A DNA stretch of 64,000 bases from Pedobacter sp. JY14-1. Lineage in GTDB: Bacteria; Bacteroidota; Bacteroidia; Sphingobacteriales; Sphingobacteriaceae. The stretch is from NCBI RefSeq assembly GCF_029269825.1, contig NZ_JARJHU010000008.1, positions 558,001 to 622,000 of the forward strand, read 5' to 3'. Below the pieces are notes generated by a model. It was not told the origin of the DNA and did not search any database. It saw nothing but the letters and a program-made list of their open reading frames with translations. Below are positions 42,416-52,900 of the stretch, piece after piece (positions within the stretch are counted from its first letter, which is position 1; every line of letters starts with the position of its first letter). Position numbers and translations under genes: made by a program.

Positions 42416-44335
42416 ATGGCAAGATTAAATCTTCTCGAGGAGACGCGCTTTGAAAAGCTGCCCGTCACCGTATTTAACAACCCCAAAGCCGCATCGGTCA
42501 GCGTGGCGAAACGCATCAGGGACCTGATCGAAAAAAAACAATTACAAAACGAAAAGGCTGTACTGGGCCTGGCCACAGGGGCCACTCCGGTGTCGGTCTA
42601 TGCCGAGCTCGTACGCATGCACCGGGAAGAAGGCCTGAGCTTCAGGAATGTAGTGACATTCAATCTGGACGAATATTACCCTATGCAGCCGGACGCCGCA
42701 CAGAGTTATGTGACCTTCATGAATGAAAATCTATTTGACCATATTGACATTGAACGCAGCAATGTACACATTCCCGACGGAACACTGAGCCTGGAAGCGA
42801 TCCCGGCCTATTGCCTTGACTACGAGCGTAAGATCACTGAAGCGGGCGGGCTGGACATCCAGATCCTGGGAATTGGCCGTACTGGTCACATCGGGTTCAA
42901 TGAACCGGGCTCTGCACCCAATTCCGGTACCCGTCTGGTCACACTCGACGACCTGACCCGGCGCGATGCGGCGAGAGATTTCGGGGGTAAGTCCAATGTG
43001 CCGGTCAAAGCCATTACCATGGGTATCGGCACCATCTTCAAGGCGAGGGAGATCATACTCATGGCCTGGAACAAGAAAAAGGCCCCGATCATTAAAAAAG
43101 CAGTAGAAGGTGAGATTTCCGGCGAAGTGCCGGCCACTTACCTGCAACTTTCAGATCATGTGGAATTTATCCTCGATCAGGATGCGGCAAGTATGCTGAC
43201 CCGCTTCGATACGCCATGGCTGGTGAAAGACTGCATATGGGACGAAAGGCTCACCCGGAAAGCGGTGATCTGGCTGGCCAACCATCTGGGCAAACCTGTA
43301 CTGAAGCTCACCGAAGACGATTACAACAATAATGGCATGGCCCAGCTGGCGGTGGACCGCGGACCTGTGTACAACATCAATATTGACATTTTCAATAAAC
43401 TACAGCATACCATTACCGGCTGGCCGGGCGGAAAGCCAAATGCGGATGATTCGCAAAGGCCAGAAAGGGCCATACCTGCTAGGAAGCGTTCAATTATCTT
43501 TTCTCCGCATCCGGATGACGATGTGATCTCTATGGGTGGCACGTTCATCCGTCTGGTAGACCAGCAGCATGACGTCCATGTGGCTTACCAGACTTCCGGC
43601 AATACTGCTGTGTGGGATGACGATGTACTTCGCTTTGTAGAGTTCAATATCGATTTTTCGGAAAAGATGGGACACCATCCTGAGGGACTGAAGGCACTGT
43701 ATCAGAACATGCGGGAGTTTATGGAAACCAAGCATCCTAACCAGGTGGACACACCCGAGATACAAACGGTAAAAGGGCTGATCCGCAAAGGTGAGGCGAT
43801 TGCGGGGGCACGCTATTGCGGCCTGCAGGATGATCACATCCATTTTATGGCACTGCCTTTCTATGAAAGCGGAAAAAGCCAGAAAAACCCGGTTACCGAT
43901 CAGGATGTGGAACTGACCATGGAACTGCTGCAAAAGGTGAAACCGCAACAGGTATTTGCCGCGGGTGATTTTGAAGACCCGCACGGGACTCACATCGTAT
44001 GCTTTAACATTATCCTGGAAGCGTTAAGACGCCTCAGGGAAACAGAAGATTGGGTAAAGGACTGCTGGCTGTGGATGTACCGCGGCGCATGGCAGGAGTT
44101 TGAGACACATGAGATCGAAATGGCAGTACCGCTGAGCCCGCAGGAAGTGGAACGTAAAAAGTTTGCGATCTTTAAACATCAGTCTCAGAAGGATAGAGCA
44201 GTGTTTCCCGGAGACGACGCACGCGAGTTCTGGAAGCGTGCTGAAGACCGTAACCGGGAAACGGCCCAGGCCTACGATAACCTGGGACTGGCCGATTACG
44301 AGGCAATGGAGGCTTTTGTAAGGTATCATTTTTAA
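42416..44335 (+). CDS. nagB: Glucosamine-6-phosphate deaminase fused to PIG-L/LmbE deacetylase domain
   Basis: A 639-residue two-domain protein. Residues about 15-270 form a NagB-type isomerase/deaminase (GlcN6P to Fru6P plus ammonia) with LGLATGATP, VVTFNLDEYYPM (Asp85, matching E. coli Asp72) and GRTGHIGFNEPGS (His158, Glu163). The position equal to E. coli Asp141 is Thr157 minus one, i.e. the T of RTGH, so one member of the Asp-His-Glu triad is missing. Residues about 355-600 form a PIG-L/LmbE zinc deacetylase with SPHPDDD (363-369; usual HPDDE) and EDPHGTH. The fusion suggests deacetylation and deamination of an amino sugar in one chain (inference). Confidence 0.85.
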   Translation: MARLNLLEETRFEKLPVTVFNNPKAASVSVAKRIRDLIEKKQLQNEKAVLGLATGATPVSVYAELVRMHREEGLSFRNVVTFNLDEYYPMQPDAAQSYVTFMNENLFDHIDIERSNVHIPDGTLSLEAIPAYCLDYERKITEAGGLDIQILGIGRTGHIGFNEPGSAPNSGTRLVTLDDLTRRDAARDFGGKSNVPVKAITMGIGTIFKAREIILMAWNKKKAPIIKKAVEGEISGEVPATYLQLSDHVEFILDQDAASMLTRFDTPWLVKDCIWDERLTRKAVIWLANHLGKPVLKLTEDDYNNNGMAQLAVDRGPVYNINIDIFNKLQHTITGWPGGKPNADDSQRPERAIPARKRSIIFSPHPDDDVISMGGTFIRLVDQQHDVHVAYQTSGNTAVWDDDVLRFVEFNIDFSEKMGHHPEGLKALYQNMREFMETKHPNQVDTPEIQTVKGLIRKGEAIAGARYCGLQDDHIHFMALPFYESGKSQKNPVTDQDVELTMELLQKVKPQQVFAAGDFEDPHGTHIVCFNIILEALRRLRETEDWVKDCWLWMYRGAWQEFETHEIEMAVPLSPQEVERKKFAIFKHQSQKDRAVFPGDDAREFWKRAEDRNRETAQAYDNLGLADYEAMEAFVRYHF

Positions 44336-44380
44336 AGGCCTTCCTCAGAATTGCCTTAAAATGTGTTAAATATTGTTAAA

Positions 44381-44440
44381 GTGCCCCATAGCTACGAACC
44401 TGTTGTAGACTTATACGACAAACTCGTAGATTTGGGGCAC
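44381..44440 (+). promoter_or_regulatory. 60-bp dyad with two tandem operator-like sites
   Basis: Two inverted repeats of the same form lie 21 bases apart centre to centre: CTACGA-N5-TTGTAG (44392-44408) and ATACGA-N5-TCGTAG (44413-44429). They are framed by a perfect 8-bp inverted repeat, GTGCCCCA (44381-44388) and TGGGGCAC (44433-44440), with the same axis of symmetry. The second site overlaps the -7 element of the M16 peptidase promoter, so a dimeric repressor is expected to bind here. Confidence 0.6.
44403..44434 (+). promoter_or_regulatory. Promoter of the M16 peptidase gene
   Basis: TTG (44403-44405), 21 bases, TAGATTTG (44427-44434), an exact TAnnTTTG. Both elements lie inside the operator-like dyads. 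The ATG at 44450 follows by 15 bases. Confidence 0.5.
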
Positions 44441-44449
44441 AAACTTGTT

Positions 44450-47326
44450 ATGAATAAGAAACTGAATTACCTCGTTCTCGGTCTCTCGGCCTTTATGGCA
44501 TTGGGCAGCCCGGTACTGGCGCAAACCAAAGCGCCTGTAAAGAAAATCGTCAGGACACCGGCCGTAAAGGCAGCGCCGGCACAGCAGGGCCTGATCCCCA
44601 ATGACCCCAATGTAAAGATCGGCAAATTGCCCAACGGGCTGACTTACTATATCCGGAAGAATTCGGAACCGAAAAACCGTGCAGAGCTTTACCTCGCGAC
44701 GCGAATTGGTTCGCTGATGGAAGAAGATGACCAGCAGGGTCTGGCACACTTTACAGAGCACATGGCCTTTAACGGTACCCGAGATTTCCCAAAAAATGAA
44801 ATGATCAACTACCTGCAGCGAGCAGGTGTGCGTTTTGGTGCTGACCTGAATGCCTATACCGGGTTTGACCAGACGGTATACCAGTTGCCTATCCCTACGG
44901 ACAGTGCAGCCGTTTTTAAGAATGGTTTTAAGATCCTGGCCAACTGGGCGGGCGGCATCATTATGGAGGCTGAGGAAATCGACAAGGAGCGCGGGGTGAT
45001 CGTCGAGGAAGAGCGTCAGCGGGGTAAAAATGCGCAGGAACGCATGAGCAAACAGCTGTTGCCGGTATTGCTGCATGGTTCACGATACGCGGAACGTTTG
45101 CCGATCGGCAAGACGGATATCCTGCTGAATTTCAAACACGAGCGGCTCCGCAGCTTTTATAAGGACTGGTACCGGCCGGACTTACAGGCCGTGATCGCTG
45201 TAGGCGACTTTGACCTTAACGAGGTTGAGCAACTGATCAAAACGAACTTTTCGGGACTGAGCAACCCTGTAAACCAGAAGAAACGACCGGAATATGGCTT
45301 GCCGGACAATAAGGAACCTCTGGTAAAGGTGGTAACCGATCCGGAGCAGCAATATAATGTGGCGATGGTCATCTATAAACAACGCGGTGAGGTGAGCCGC
45401 ACAACGGCCGCCTACCGGAAGAAGCTGACTGCTTCGCTGGTGAACAGTATGTTACAATCCAGGTTACAGGAGATACTGGACAAAGGTAATGCTCCTTTTG
45501 TGTATGCACAGAGCAGTTTCGGACCCTACCAGGGTGGTATGGTGAAAGGTCTCAGTGCTTTTCAAACCTTTGCAGTGGCGGCTACGGGCGGCACTTTACT
45601 GAAGGCGCTGGATGCTGCGCTTGCGGAAAATGAGCGGGCGGCAAAATTCGGCTTTTTACAATCGGAGCTGGATGTGGCACGAAAGAATATGCTGGCAGCG
45701 GCCGATAAACAGCTTAGAGAAAAGGACAAAACCCCTTCTTCCGCTTTTGTACAGCAATACCTGAATAATTTCCTGACCGGAGCAGCCATTCCTTCCATTG
45801 AATTCATCTCGGCAGAGACCAAACGTGCGCTGGATAACCTGAGCCTTGCCGAGGTGAACCAGGCCGTAAAGGGCATGATCACCAAGGAGAACCGCATTAT
45901 TATTGTACAGGCGCCTGAAAAGGACAAGTCGGCCCTGCCAACGGACGCCCAACTGCTGGCCGCTGTGAACAATGCAGGCAAAGCGGTAACGGCCTATGTG
46001 GACAACTCACTGACCAGGCCTTTGCTGGATAAGCTGCCTGTGGCAGGCAAGGTCGTATCGCAGCGGCAGATCGCTTCTGTTGGTGTTACTGAACTGACGT
46101 TGAGCAATGGGATAAAGGTCTTGCTGAAACCTACGGATTTCAAGAACGACCAGGTGCTGTTCTTTTCCTTTGCCAAAGGGGGCAATTCTCTGGCTGCTGA
46201 TGCGGATCTGCCTTCTGCACAGATGGCGGGCCTTATAAACCAGAGCGGTGTAGGGGTTTTTAACCCGACACAGCTAAACAAACTGCTTGCGGGCAATACG
46301 GCCCGTGCGGGGAGTTATATTGACGAGCTTTACCAGGGCTTTAGTGGCAGTGCGTCGCCGAAGGACCTGGAAACGGCTTTCCAACTGGTTTATGCCTTTG
46401 CAACCAACCCGAGAAAGGATCTGGATATCTTTAATAAGAACATCAGCGATTACCGCGTCATGATGGCCAACAAGAATGCTGATCCCAACAGTGTTTTCGG
46501 CGATACGGTACAGGCTGTATTGAATGGTTATCACAAACGGGCGATGCCAATGGGGCTGACTGACCTGGACAAGATCTCGCTGGAAAAGATCTATGACTTT
46601 TACCGGGCGCGCTTTGCGGATAATGGGGCACAGACCTTTGTGATCACTGGTTCGATTGATACGGTAACCATCAGACCTATGATCGAAAAATACCTGGGCG
46701 GACTGCCGGCTTCAGGTACTGGCGAGGAATATAAAGATCAGGGCGTAAGGACGCCAAAGGGCAAAATCGATAAGACCGTGTACAAGGGCCTGGAAGACAA
46801 GGCTTCAGTACAACTGTACCTGCACGGCGATTACGTGTTCAATACGGTGAACAATACCCAGCTGGACGCCCTGAAAGCTGCGCTGGAAAATAAGATACTG
46901 GAGAGGCTGCGTGAGAAGGAAAGCGGAGTTTACAGTCCAAGGGTAAACCTGAGTGTAGAAAAACTTCCTGACACACATTATTATTTTACGATCTCTTTCA
47001 GCTGCGCACCGGCCAATGTGGACAAGCTGATCGCCGCTGCACTCGACGAAGTAAGTAAGATCAGGGAAAATGGGGCTACTCAGGACGATATTAATAAGTT
47101 CAGTTCCGAAGAGCAAAGACAGATCGAACTGAGCCTGCGGGATAACAACTTCTGGATGCATTACCTGGCCAACCGCATGAAATACGGCGAAGACTTCGGC
47201 CAGATAATGGATTACCGGAAGCGCCTTGAAGCGGTAACCGTTGAAAGCACAAAAGCTGCGGCAAAGCAGTATCTTGGTGCGGAGAACTATATCAGACTGG
47301 TGCTGATGCCGCAGAAAAAGAACTAA
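44450..47326 (+). CDS. M16-family zinc peptidase, exported
   Basis: A 958-residue pitrilysin-type peptidase with a signal peptide ending near VLAQ (residue 25). The N-terminal half carries the inverted zinc motif HFTEH (100-104) in GLAHFTEHMAFNGT and the downstream Glu in EEIDKERGVIVEEE; the C-terminal half is the inactive M16 repeat that closes the chamber. The ATG at 44450 begins the signal peptide; the in-frame ATG at 44363 would run through the promoter and operator-like dyads. Its stop codon overlaps the stop of the convergent GH10-like gene. It probably degrades peptides in the periplasm. Confidence 0.92.
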   Translation: MNKKLNYLVLGLSAFMALGSPVLAQTKAPVKKIVRTPAVKAAPAQQGLIPNDPNVKIGKLPNGLTYYIRKNSEPKNRAELYLATRIGSLMEEDDQQGLAHFTEHMAFNGTRDFPKNEMINYLQRAGVRFGADLNAYTGFDQTVYQLPIPTDSAAVFKNGFKILANWAGGIIMEAEEIDKERGVIVEEERQRGKNAQERMSKQLLPVLLHGSRYAERLPIGKTDILLNFKHERLRSFYKDWYRPDLQAVIAVGDFDLNEVEQLIKTNFSGLSNPVNQKKRPEYGLPDNKEPLVKVVTDPEQQYNVAMVIYKQRGEVSRTTAAYRKKLTASLVNSMLQSRLQEILDKGNAPFVYAQSSFGPYQGGMVKGLSAFQTFAVAATGGTLLKALDAALAENERAAKFGFLQSELDVARKNMLAAADKQLREKDKTPSSAFVQQYLNNFLTGAAIPSIEFISAETKRALDNLSLAEVNQAVKGMITKENRIIIVQAPEKDKSALPTDAQLLAAVNNAGKAVTAYVDNSLTRPLLDKLPVAGKVVSQRQIASVGVTELTLSNGIKVLLKPTDFKNDQVLFFSFAKGGNSLAADADLPSAQMAGLINQSGVGVFNPTQLNKLLAGNTARAGSYIDELYQGFSGSASPKDLETAFQLVYAFATNPRKDLDIFNKNISDYRVMMANKNADPNSVFGDTVQAVLNGYHKRAMPMGLTDLDKISLEKIYDFYRARFADNGAQTFVITGSIDTVTIRPMIEKYLGGLPASGTGEEYKDQGVRTPKGKIDKTVYKGLEDKASVQLYLHGDYVFNTVNNTQLDALKAALENKILERLREKESGVYSPRVNLSVEKLPDTHYYFTISFSCAPANVDKLIAAALDEVSKIRENGATQDDINKFSSEEQRQIELSLRDNNFWMHYLANRMKYGEDFGQIMDYRKRLEAVTVESTKAAAKQYLGAENYIRLVLMPQKKN

Positions 47327-48900
47327 GGCAGCCTGGCCTGTACGCCGACCGGGCCGCTGGGATCACTTTCATTCTTCAGCCGGTCAAGTGCCGTAACCAG
47401 ATAATTGTACCTTTTACCAGGTTCGGTATCGGTATCGATGAAACCGGTATAGTCCTCAAAGCTGATCCGGAGGATATTTTTAGCCTCGAGTATGCTGATC
47501 CGCTCTCCTTCTTCAAAACGGTAAATCACATAGCCGGAGGCGGTTTCCCCGTCTTCGGCTTTTTGCGGCTCCAGCCATTTCAGGTGAACCCCGTCATGCA
47601 CGGCTTCTGCAGTAAGTGCACGCGGCGGATTCGGCACGATATCGTCCAGCCAGGGCATTTGGGGCGGCAACGCCGGATACCTGTACAGGTCATTCTTGAG
47701 AGAATCTCCCGCAGCCCTTGCGACCGTACTGAACGATTTCGAGCTAAAATAGACGCTACCCTGTACGCGGTTATTTGCCCGGATATACCTGACCTGGTCC
47801 GGAATCTGGGTGGGCAACCGCCACGCAGCTTCCATCCGCTGCCCTACAAGATAGGCTGCCTGTCCAATATACAGGTGCCTTCCAAAGGTATTTTCACTCC
47901 ACCAGTCTACAAGTGTACCAAAAGGGGCTACACGTCGCGTAAAACTGAAATAGATCTGTGGATTGATATAATCCACCCAGCCTTCCTGTATCCACTTTCT
48001 GGAATCGGCAAAGAGCTCGGCATAATTGGATAGCCCGGCGGTAGCCGAACCGAGGGTGTCTTCCGAACTGTTCCGCCAGATACCGAAAGGACTCACTCCG
48101 AATTTGATATATTTCTTATAATGATGTACACTGTCGTTAAGTTGCCGGATAAGTTGGTTGACGTTGTCGCGGCGCCAGTCGCCGATATTGCTGAAGGTGC
48201 TGCCGTATTTCCTGTACGTGGCATCGTCATTGATACGCTGGCCTTCCACTTTGTAGGGATAAAAATAATCGTCGAAATGCACACCGTCGATGTCGTAGTT
48301 TTTGACAACATCCAGAATGACCTGAACGATGTATTCTCTCACTTCAGGAATGCCCGGATCAAACTGCTTTTTACCGGCATACGTAAAAAACCACTCCGGT
48401 TTCTGACGGGTAATATGGCTTTCATGAAAAACTGTGTTGGGGCCCATGCTGGCCCTGTAGGGATTAAACCAGGCATGAAGTTCAATGCCTCTCGCATGCG
48501 CCTCCCTTATGGCAAATTCAAGTGGGTCGTATCCAGGTGCCGGTGGCAGCCCCTGCCTTCCGGTAAGCCACTGGCTCCAGGGCTCTCTGGTTTTGGCATA
48601 GAAGGCATCTGCAGCCGGCCGCACCTGGAGCATAATGGCATTCATCCCATTGGCTTTGTGTTTTTCCAGTATACCGATCAGTTCCTGCTTCTGCTGGTCG
48701 GCGGTAAGACCGGGCCTGGATGGCCAGTCTATATTGGTCACAGTGGCAACCCATATGCCCCTGAACTCTCTTTTTGGAGCAGTTTTTGTTAGGTTTTGCG
48801 AAAATGAGGAAAACGAAATGAAAACAAATGACATCAGCACATAAAATGTGTGTTCAAACATTGTTTTAGACTTTCTTTCAATAATTTTACCTTGTTTCAT
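47323..48900 (-). CDS. GH10-like (DUF187) glycoside hydrolase family protein
   Basis: A 525-residue exported protein of the glycosyl-hydrolase-like 10 group. A signal segment (TFYVLMSFVFISFSSFSQ) is followed by FRGIWVATVTNIDWPSRPG, GMNAIMLQVRPAADAFY, HAWFNPYRA and DGVHFDDYFYPY, where the Asp/Glu residues of the TIM-barrel site lie; a C-terminal fibronectin-III-like domain (about 425-520) ends it. E. coli YngK/DigH of this group cleaves denuded peptidoglycan glycan strands, which fits the neighbouring cell-wall recycling genes (inference). The start could also be the ATG at 48861, which begins closer to the signal. Confidence 0.85.
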   Translation of the reverse strand: MKQGKIIERKSKTMFEHTFYVLMSFVFISFSSFSQNLTKTAPKREFRGIWVATVTNIDWPSRPGLTADQQKQELIGILEKHKANGMNAIMLQVRPAADAFYAKTREPWSQWLTGRQGLPPAPGYDPLEFAIREAHARGIELHAWFNPYRASMGPNTVFHESHITRQKPEWFFTYAGKKQFDPGIPEVREYIVQVILDVVKNYDIDGVHFDDYFYPYKVEGQRINDDATYRKYGSTFSNIGDWRRDNVNQLIRQLNDSVHHYKKYIKFGVSPFGIWRNSSEDTLGSATAGLSNYAELFADSRKWIQEGWVDYINPQIYFSFTRRVAPFGTLVDWWSENTFGRHLYIGQAAYLVGQRMEAAWRLPTQIPDQVRYIRANNRVQGSVYFSSKSFSTVARAAGDSLKNDLYRYPALPPQMPWLDDIVPNPPRALTAEAVHDGVHLKWLEPQKAEDGETASGYVIYRFEEGERISILEAKNILRISFEDYTGFIDTDTEPGKRYNYLVTALDRLKNESDPSGPVGVQARLP

Positions 48901-49043
48901 TGTTATGTAAAGCGGACGTTTCAGTTCCTAACCCTTAGCAAGTAAACGATTTTTTTGAAAGTCTCATACAATTTAGATGCTTTTTTTCATATGTTCGCCC
49001 AATTTTACGAATACAACATAAAAAAAACAACCAGCAAGCGAGC

Positions 49044-49952
49044 ATGTCGGACCATAACGATTCAGTGAATACAGGCGACCGTAACAAGATTTATTTTCTC
49101 GTAATCGTCATTGCTGCGCTATTGGGCACTAATGCATATCTTTTTTTTAAGGACAGGGATAAGAATGACCGCTATATCAGTGTTTCCATAGAGAAAGAAA
49201 GACTCCGGCTGGAGGTAGAAAAGATCGAGGCTGAACTGGACAAGGTAAATGCACTTAATGTTGACATCAGTGAAAAATTAGCCGGCGAACAGCAAGAAGC
49301 CCGCAGACAGATCGCAGAACTGAAAAAGGCCCTTCAGGAAGGTGAACTGACGCAACAGGAACTGGACAAAGCTCAGGAACAAGTTAAGGAACTCCGGGAT
49401 TTCGTACGTAACTACAATGAGACCATTATCAAACTGGAAAAGGAGAACCAGCGCCTGAAGTCGAAAATGGATAGTCTGCGTGAATCTGCAAATAACGCTG
49501 AAAAGCGCAAACTCGAGCTTGAAAAGCAAAATGACGAACTGGCCGCACAGGTAAAGACCAGTTCAGCATTAAAGGCCGCAAACGTGATGGTAACTGCTTA
49601 TAAGGTAAAGAGCAGCGGCCGGAATATTGAGGTGACCCGCGCCGGCACAGCGAAGAAACTCAGCGTCTTCTTCGATATTACTCCAAACCCGCTGGCTACC
49701 AAAGACTATCATAAGATTTACTTAAGGGTCTTCGATCCCGCTGGTAACCTGATCGCCAATGAGAACAATATGTTTGAGGCGGACGGCCAGGAAATGCAGT
49801 TCAGTTCTTCCACATCTATTTCTTATAACGACGATAACACTTCCTACAGGATGGACTGGATCAATCCTAACCCGTTTATGAAAGGGGTGTATTCAATTAT
49901 TCTTTATGCGGACGGCTATACAATGGGCCGCTCTGAGATTGAGTTACGATAA
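49044..49952 (+). CDS. Membrane-anchored coiled-coil protein
   Basis: A 302-residue protein with one membrane helix near the N-terminus (YFLVIVIAALLGTNAYLFF), a long Glu/Lys/Gln-rich coiled coil (about 45-175) and a C-terminal beta-rich domain of about 120 residues with no family I can name. The topology would place the coiled coil and the domain in the periplasm. Its stop lies one base from that of the convergent histidine kinase gene. The function is unknown. Confidence 0.72.
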   Translation: MSDHNDSVNTGDRNKIYFLVIVIAALLGTNAYLFFKDRDKNDRYISVSIEKERLRLEVEKIEAELDKVNALNVDISEKLAGEQQEARRQIAELKKALQEGELTQQELDKAQEQVKELRDFVRNYNETIIKLEKENQRLKSKMDSLRESANNAEKRKLELEKQNDELAAQVKTSSALKAANVMVTAYKVKSSGRNIEVTRAGTAKKLSVFFDITPNPLATKDYHKIYLRVFDPAGNLIANENNMFEADGQEMQFSSSTSISYNDDNTSYRMDWINPNPFMKGVYSIILYADGYTMGRSEIELR

Positions 49953-49953
49953 G

Positions 49954-52900
49954 CTAAGCAAGCGGAAAGGTCAGATAGAAGGTAGTGCCAACATCCGCAA
50001 AGGACTTAAATGCTATACTGCCACCTGCATTTTCCACAGCCTGCTTTACAAAGGCCAGCCCTAACCCCGTACCAGAAGATTTGGTGGTAAAGTTGGGGAC
50101 AAATATCTTTTCATGTAAGGCCGGATCAATACCTTTCCCGTTATCGTCCACTTCGATCATTACATTTTCCTTATCGTTGCTGATCGTGACGCCCACCACA
50201 CATTTCCGATCGGTGCTTGCCGCTTCAATGGCATTTTTAAAGAGGTTATTGAAGGTACGCAACAACTGGTCCTTATCACCTTTGATGATGATGTCAGCTG
50301 TAGTCTTGTTCCGGATATGGATATCTGCGTCCTGGGTGTTGATAAAGACATCCCTGGCCTGGTCTATAACAGGTAATAACAGCAGTTTTTCCAGTTTGGT
50401 GTCTGGCATCTTGGCAAAGTTAGAGAATTCAGAGGCAATGGTAGAGAGACTGTCAATCTGCTCAATGAATGACTTGCTGAAACGTTCGAATTTCCTGTCG
50501 AAATTAGGGTCATTTTCTTTCCAGGCTCTTTCCAGGAGCTGCACCCCCAGCTTAAGCGGGGTGAGCGGGTTTTTGATCTCATGGGCCACCTGCTTGGCCA
50601 TTTCGCGCCATGCGCTTTCACGCTCAGAACGGGCAAGCTTGCCTGCACTTTCTTCCAGGGCGGCGATCATTTTATTGTACTCCTTAATCAGCGAACCGAT
50701 CTCGTCATGACGTGACCAGCCAATAGGCTGGTTTTTCTGGCCAAGTTTTGTTTTCCTGATGCTCTCCTGGATAAACGTAAGCGGGCTGGTGATCTGGTTA
50801 GCCAGAAAAACCGCCAGTATTCCGATCGCAACAAACACCAATGCGTAAATATTGATCAGCGTGTTGATAAACACACCGATCTTGTTATGATAGTCAGCTT
50901 CGTTGGCATAATAAGGTACGCCAATATAGGCGATGACCTGGTTTCTGACATCCCTTATAGGCGCGTAGGCAGCAGCATAGGAAAAGGTCCCGATCTTTTC
51001 CTGGGAGTTGATAAATTCTGATTCCTGCCTCATGCTAAGCGTCATGAATGCCTTCGGTCCGATACGCCGGTTAAGAATACCCTGATCGTACATCCTGGGC
51101 AAAGAGGTGAACAGCAGACGGCCATTGATATCGTAAAGATTGAGATATACTGCATTAGCATCGGCAAACTGGTTAAAATCAGCCAGCGCCTTATCTGTTG
51201 GATAAGGTAAACCGGTACTCAGTATCTTGCGTTCATAAGCCTGCTGTACATTACGGATCTTTTCCCGGATAAAGTCTTGCTGCTGCCGTCGGTATTCGTC
51301 CCGGATATAGAAATAAGTGGTCCAGCCGACGATAAGCAGGGTTGCGACAACGGACAATACGATTGAAAACTGGATACGGGTCTTGTAAAGTACCTTATTG
51401 GCATTGATCATCAGCGAGCGGTTGATATTAAACCAGCCGTTCCAGCTTTCATCTATATTCTTCAACAGCCATATGAGGATATATAGCGCTACTGAAAACA
51501 GAATAAACACCAGGAAGAAGAAGGAAAGTGTAGCGAGATAGACAACAGCTGATATATTTTCCCGGCTGATGATAACCAGCTTGGACGCAACCGGAGAATA
51601 GGCCAGGTGTGTGTAGTTGAGGCTGTCTGTAAAAAAGCCGGCATACATTGGACGTATATGATAATCGCCACTGTTCAGTTTGTACGTGTATTTGCCCGAC
51701 TGGTTTTCCAGTTTCCCGTCTTTATAAAGGGCTACAGAATAATTGCCATAGTCATCATCATTCCGGATGGTACGGTCCAGTAACAGTTCAGGTAACTGGC
51801 CACGATAGTTGTAGGGCTGTGATTTGAATTCGATAACCAGTGTGCCCAGCAATTGTTCGTTTTCAAGAATCGGGATGATACCGAAATAATTCTGATAACC
51901 GAAAGTGTCATTGACCCGGTAGAAGAAAGCAGATTCCTGTACCTTTACAGAACCTGCCTTTACCAGCCCCTTGAAATAGCTAAGCTCTGTTCCCTTATGA
52001 CCGGTGGTGGATGAGTCCAGGTTGTTGTATTCGTAAATATTATAGTCGAACCTGGGCAGGTAGTCTTCCAGGTATTGCTTGTCAATGTGCTTTTGAAGTT
52101 CTATCTCGCTACTCAGCGCAGGCTGTCTGAAATACTGCTGTACAAAGCTGTTGGCCTGGATATTTTTCTCCAGGTGTTCAATGGCGCTAATCACCTTAAA
52201 GTCATCGGAACTGACCAGGCGCTGTGCAATGGCCATCCGGTTATATCTTTCCTTGATCCCGGTAAATTTCAAATATTTCATGGCCGAGATGAATGCCAGG
52301 CAAAAGAAGATGGCCGCAAATATGCCAATAGAAAAACGGTTCTCGTTCTTATAAAAGTTCCAGGAAGTAACGAAGACAAATAATGCACAGGCAACAAAAA
52401 AAAGGCTGAAGCCGGTCATCAGCTGGTAGAAAAAATAAAGCGTCAGCGCACAAAGGAAAAAGACAAGCCGCTCTCTGTCGCTGATATTAAGTTGCTTCGT
52501 CTGCTGAAGGAAAATGATAACGATCAGGTAAACATTGAACCATACCAGGCAAAGAATAATAATACTTACCCAGCTGATCCAGCCCAGATTAACAATATTC
52601 GTGATGTCGAAATTGATCTTGGAATTAATGATCAGCCCGAAGAATACTTTATCGAACAGCAGCGCCACAACGGTGAAGATCAGTAAAAAGACCCCCAGCA
52701 ACACGAAACCGAAAATTCTGTGATGCCGGAACCAACGCGGCACCTGGTACCGGTCCCTGTACGTGTAGACGAACAGGACCACCCAGGTCAGTGCGATAAC
52801 GTTGAGCAGAAAATCTCCAAGCGAAGGCATAAAGAAGCTCTCTGCGTATATCCTGGGACTGAAGATAAGAAGGTCGAACTGCCTGTTGAACCAGCCAAAT

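Noticed and set aside
49985..50710. 241-codon + strand frame opposite the kinase core
   Set aside because: The opposite strand encodes intact HisKA and HATPase motifs; the antisense protein is Ser/Leu-rich with no domain.
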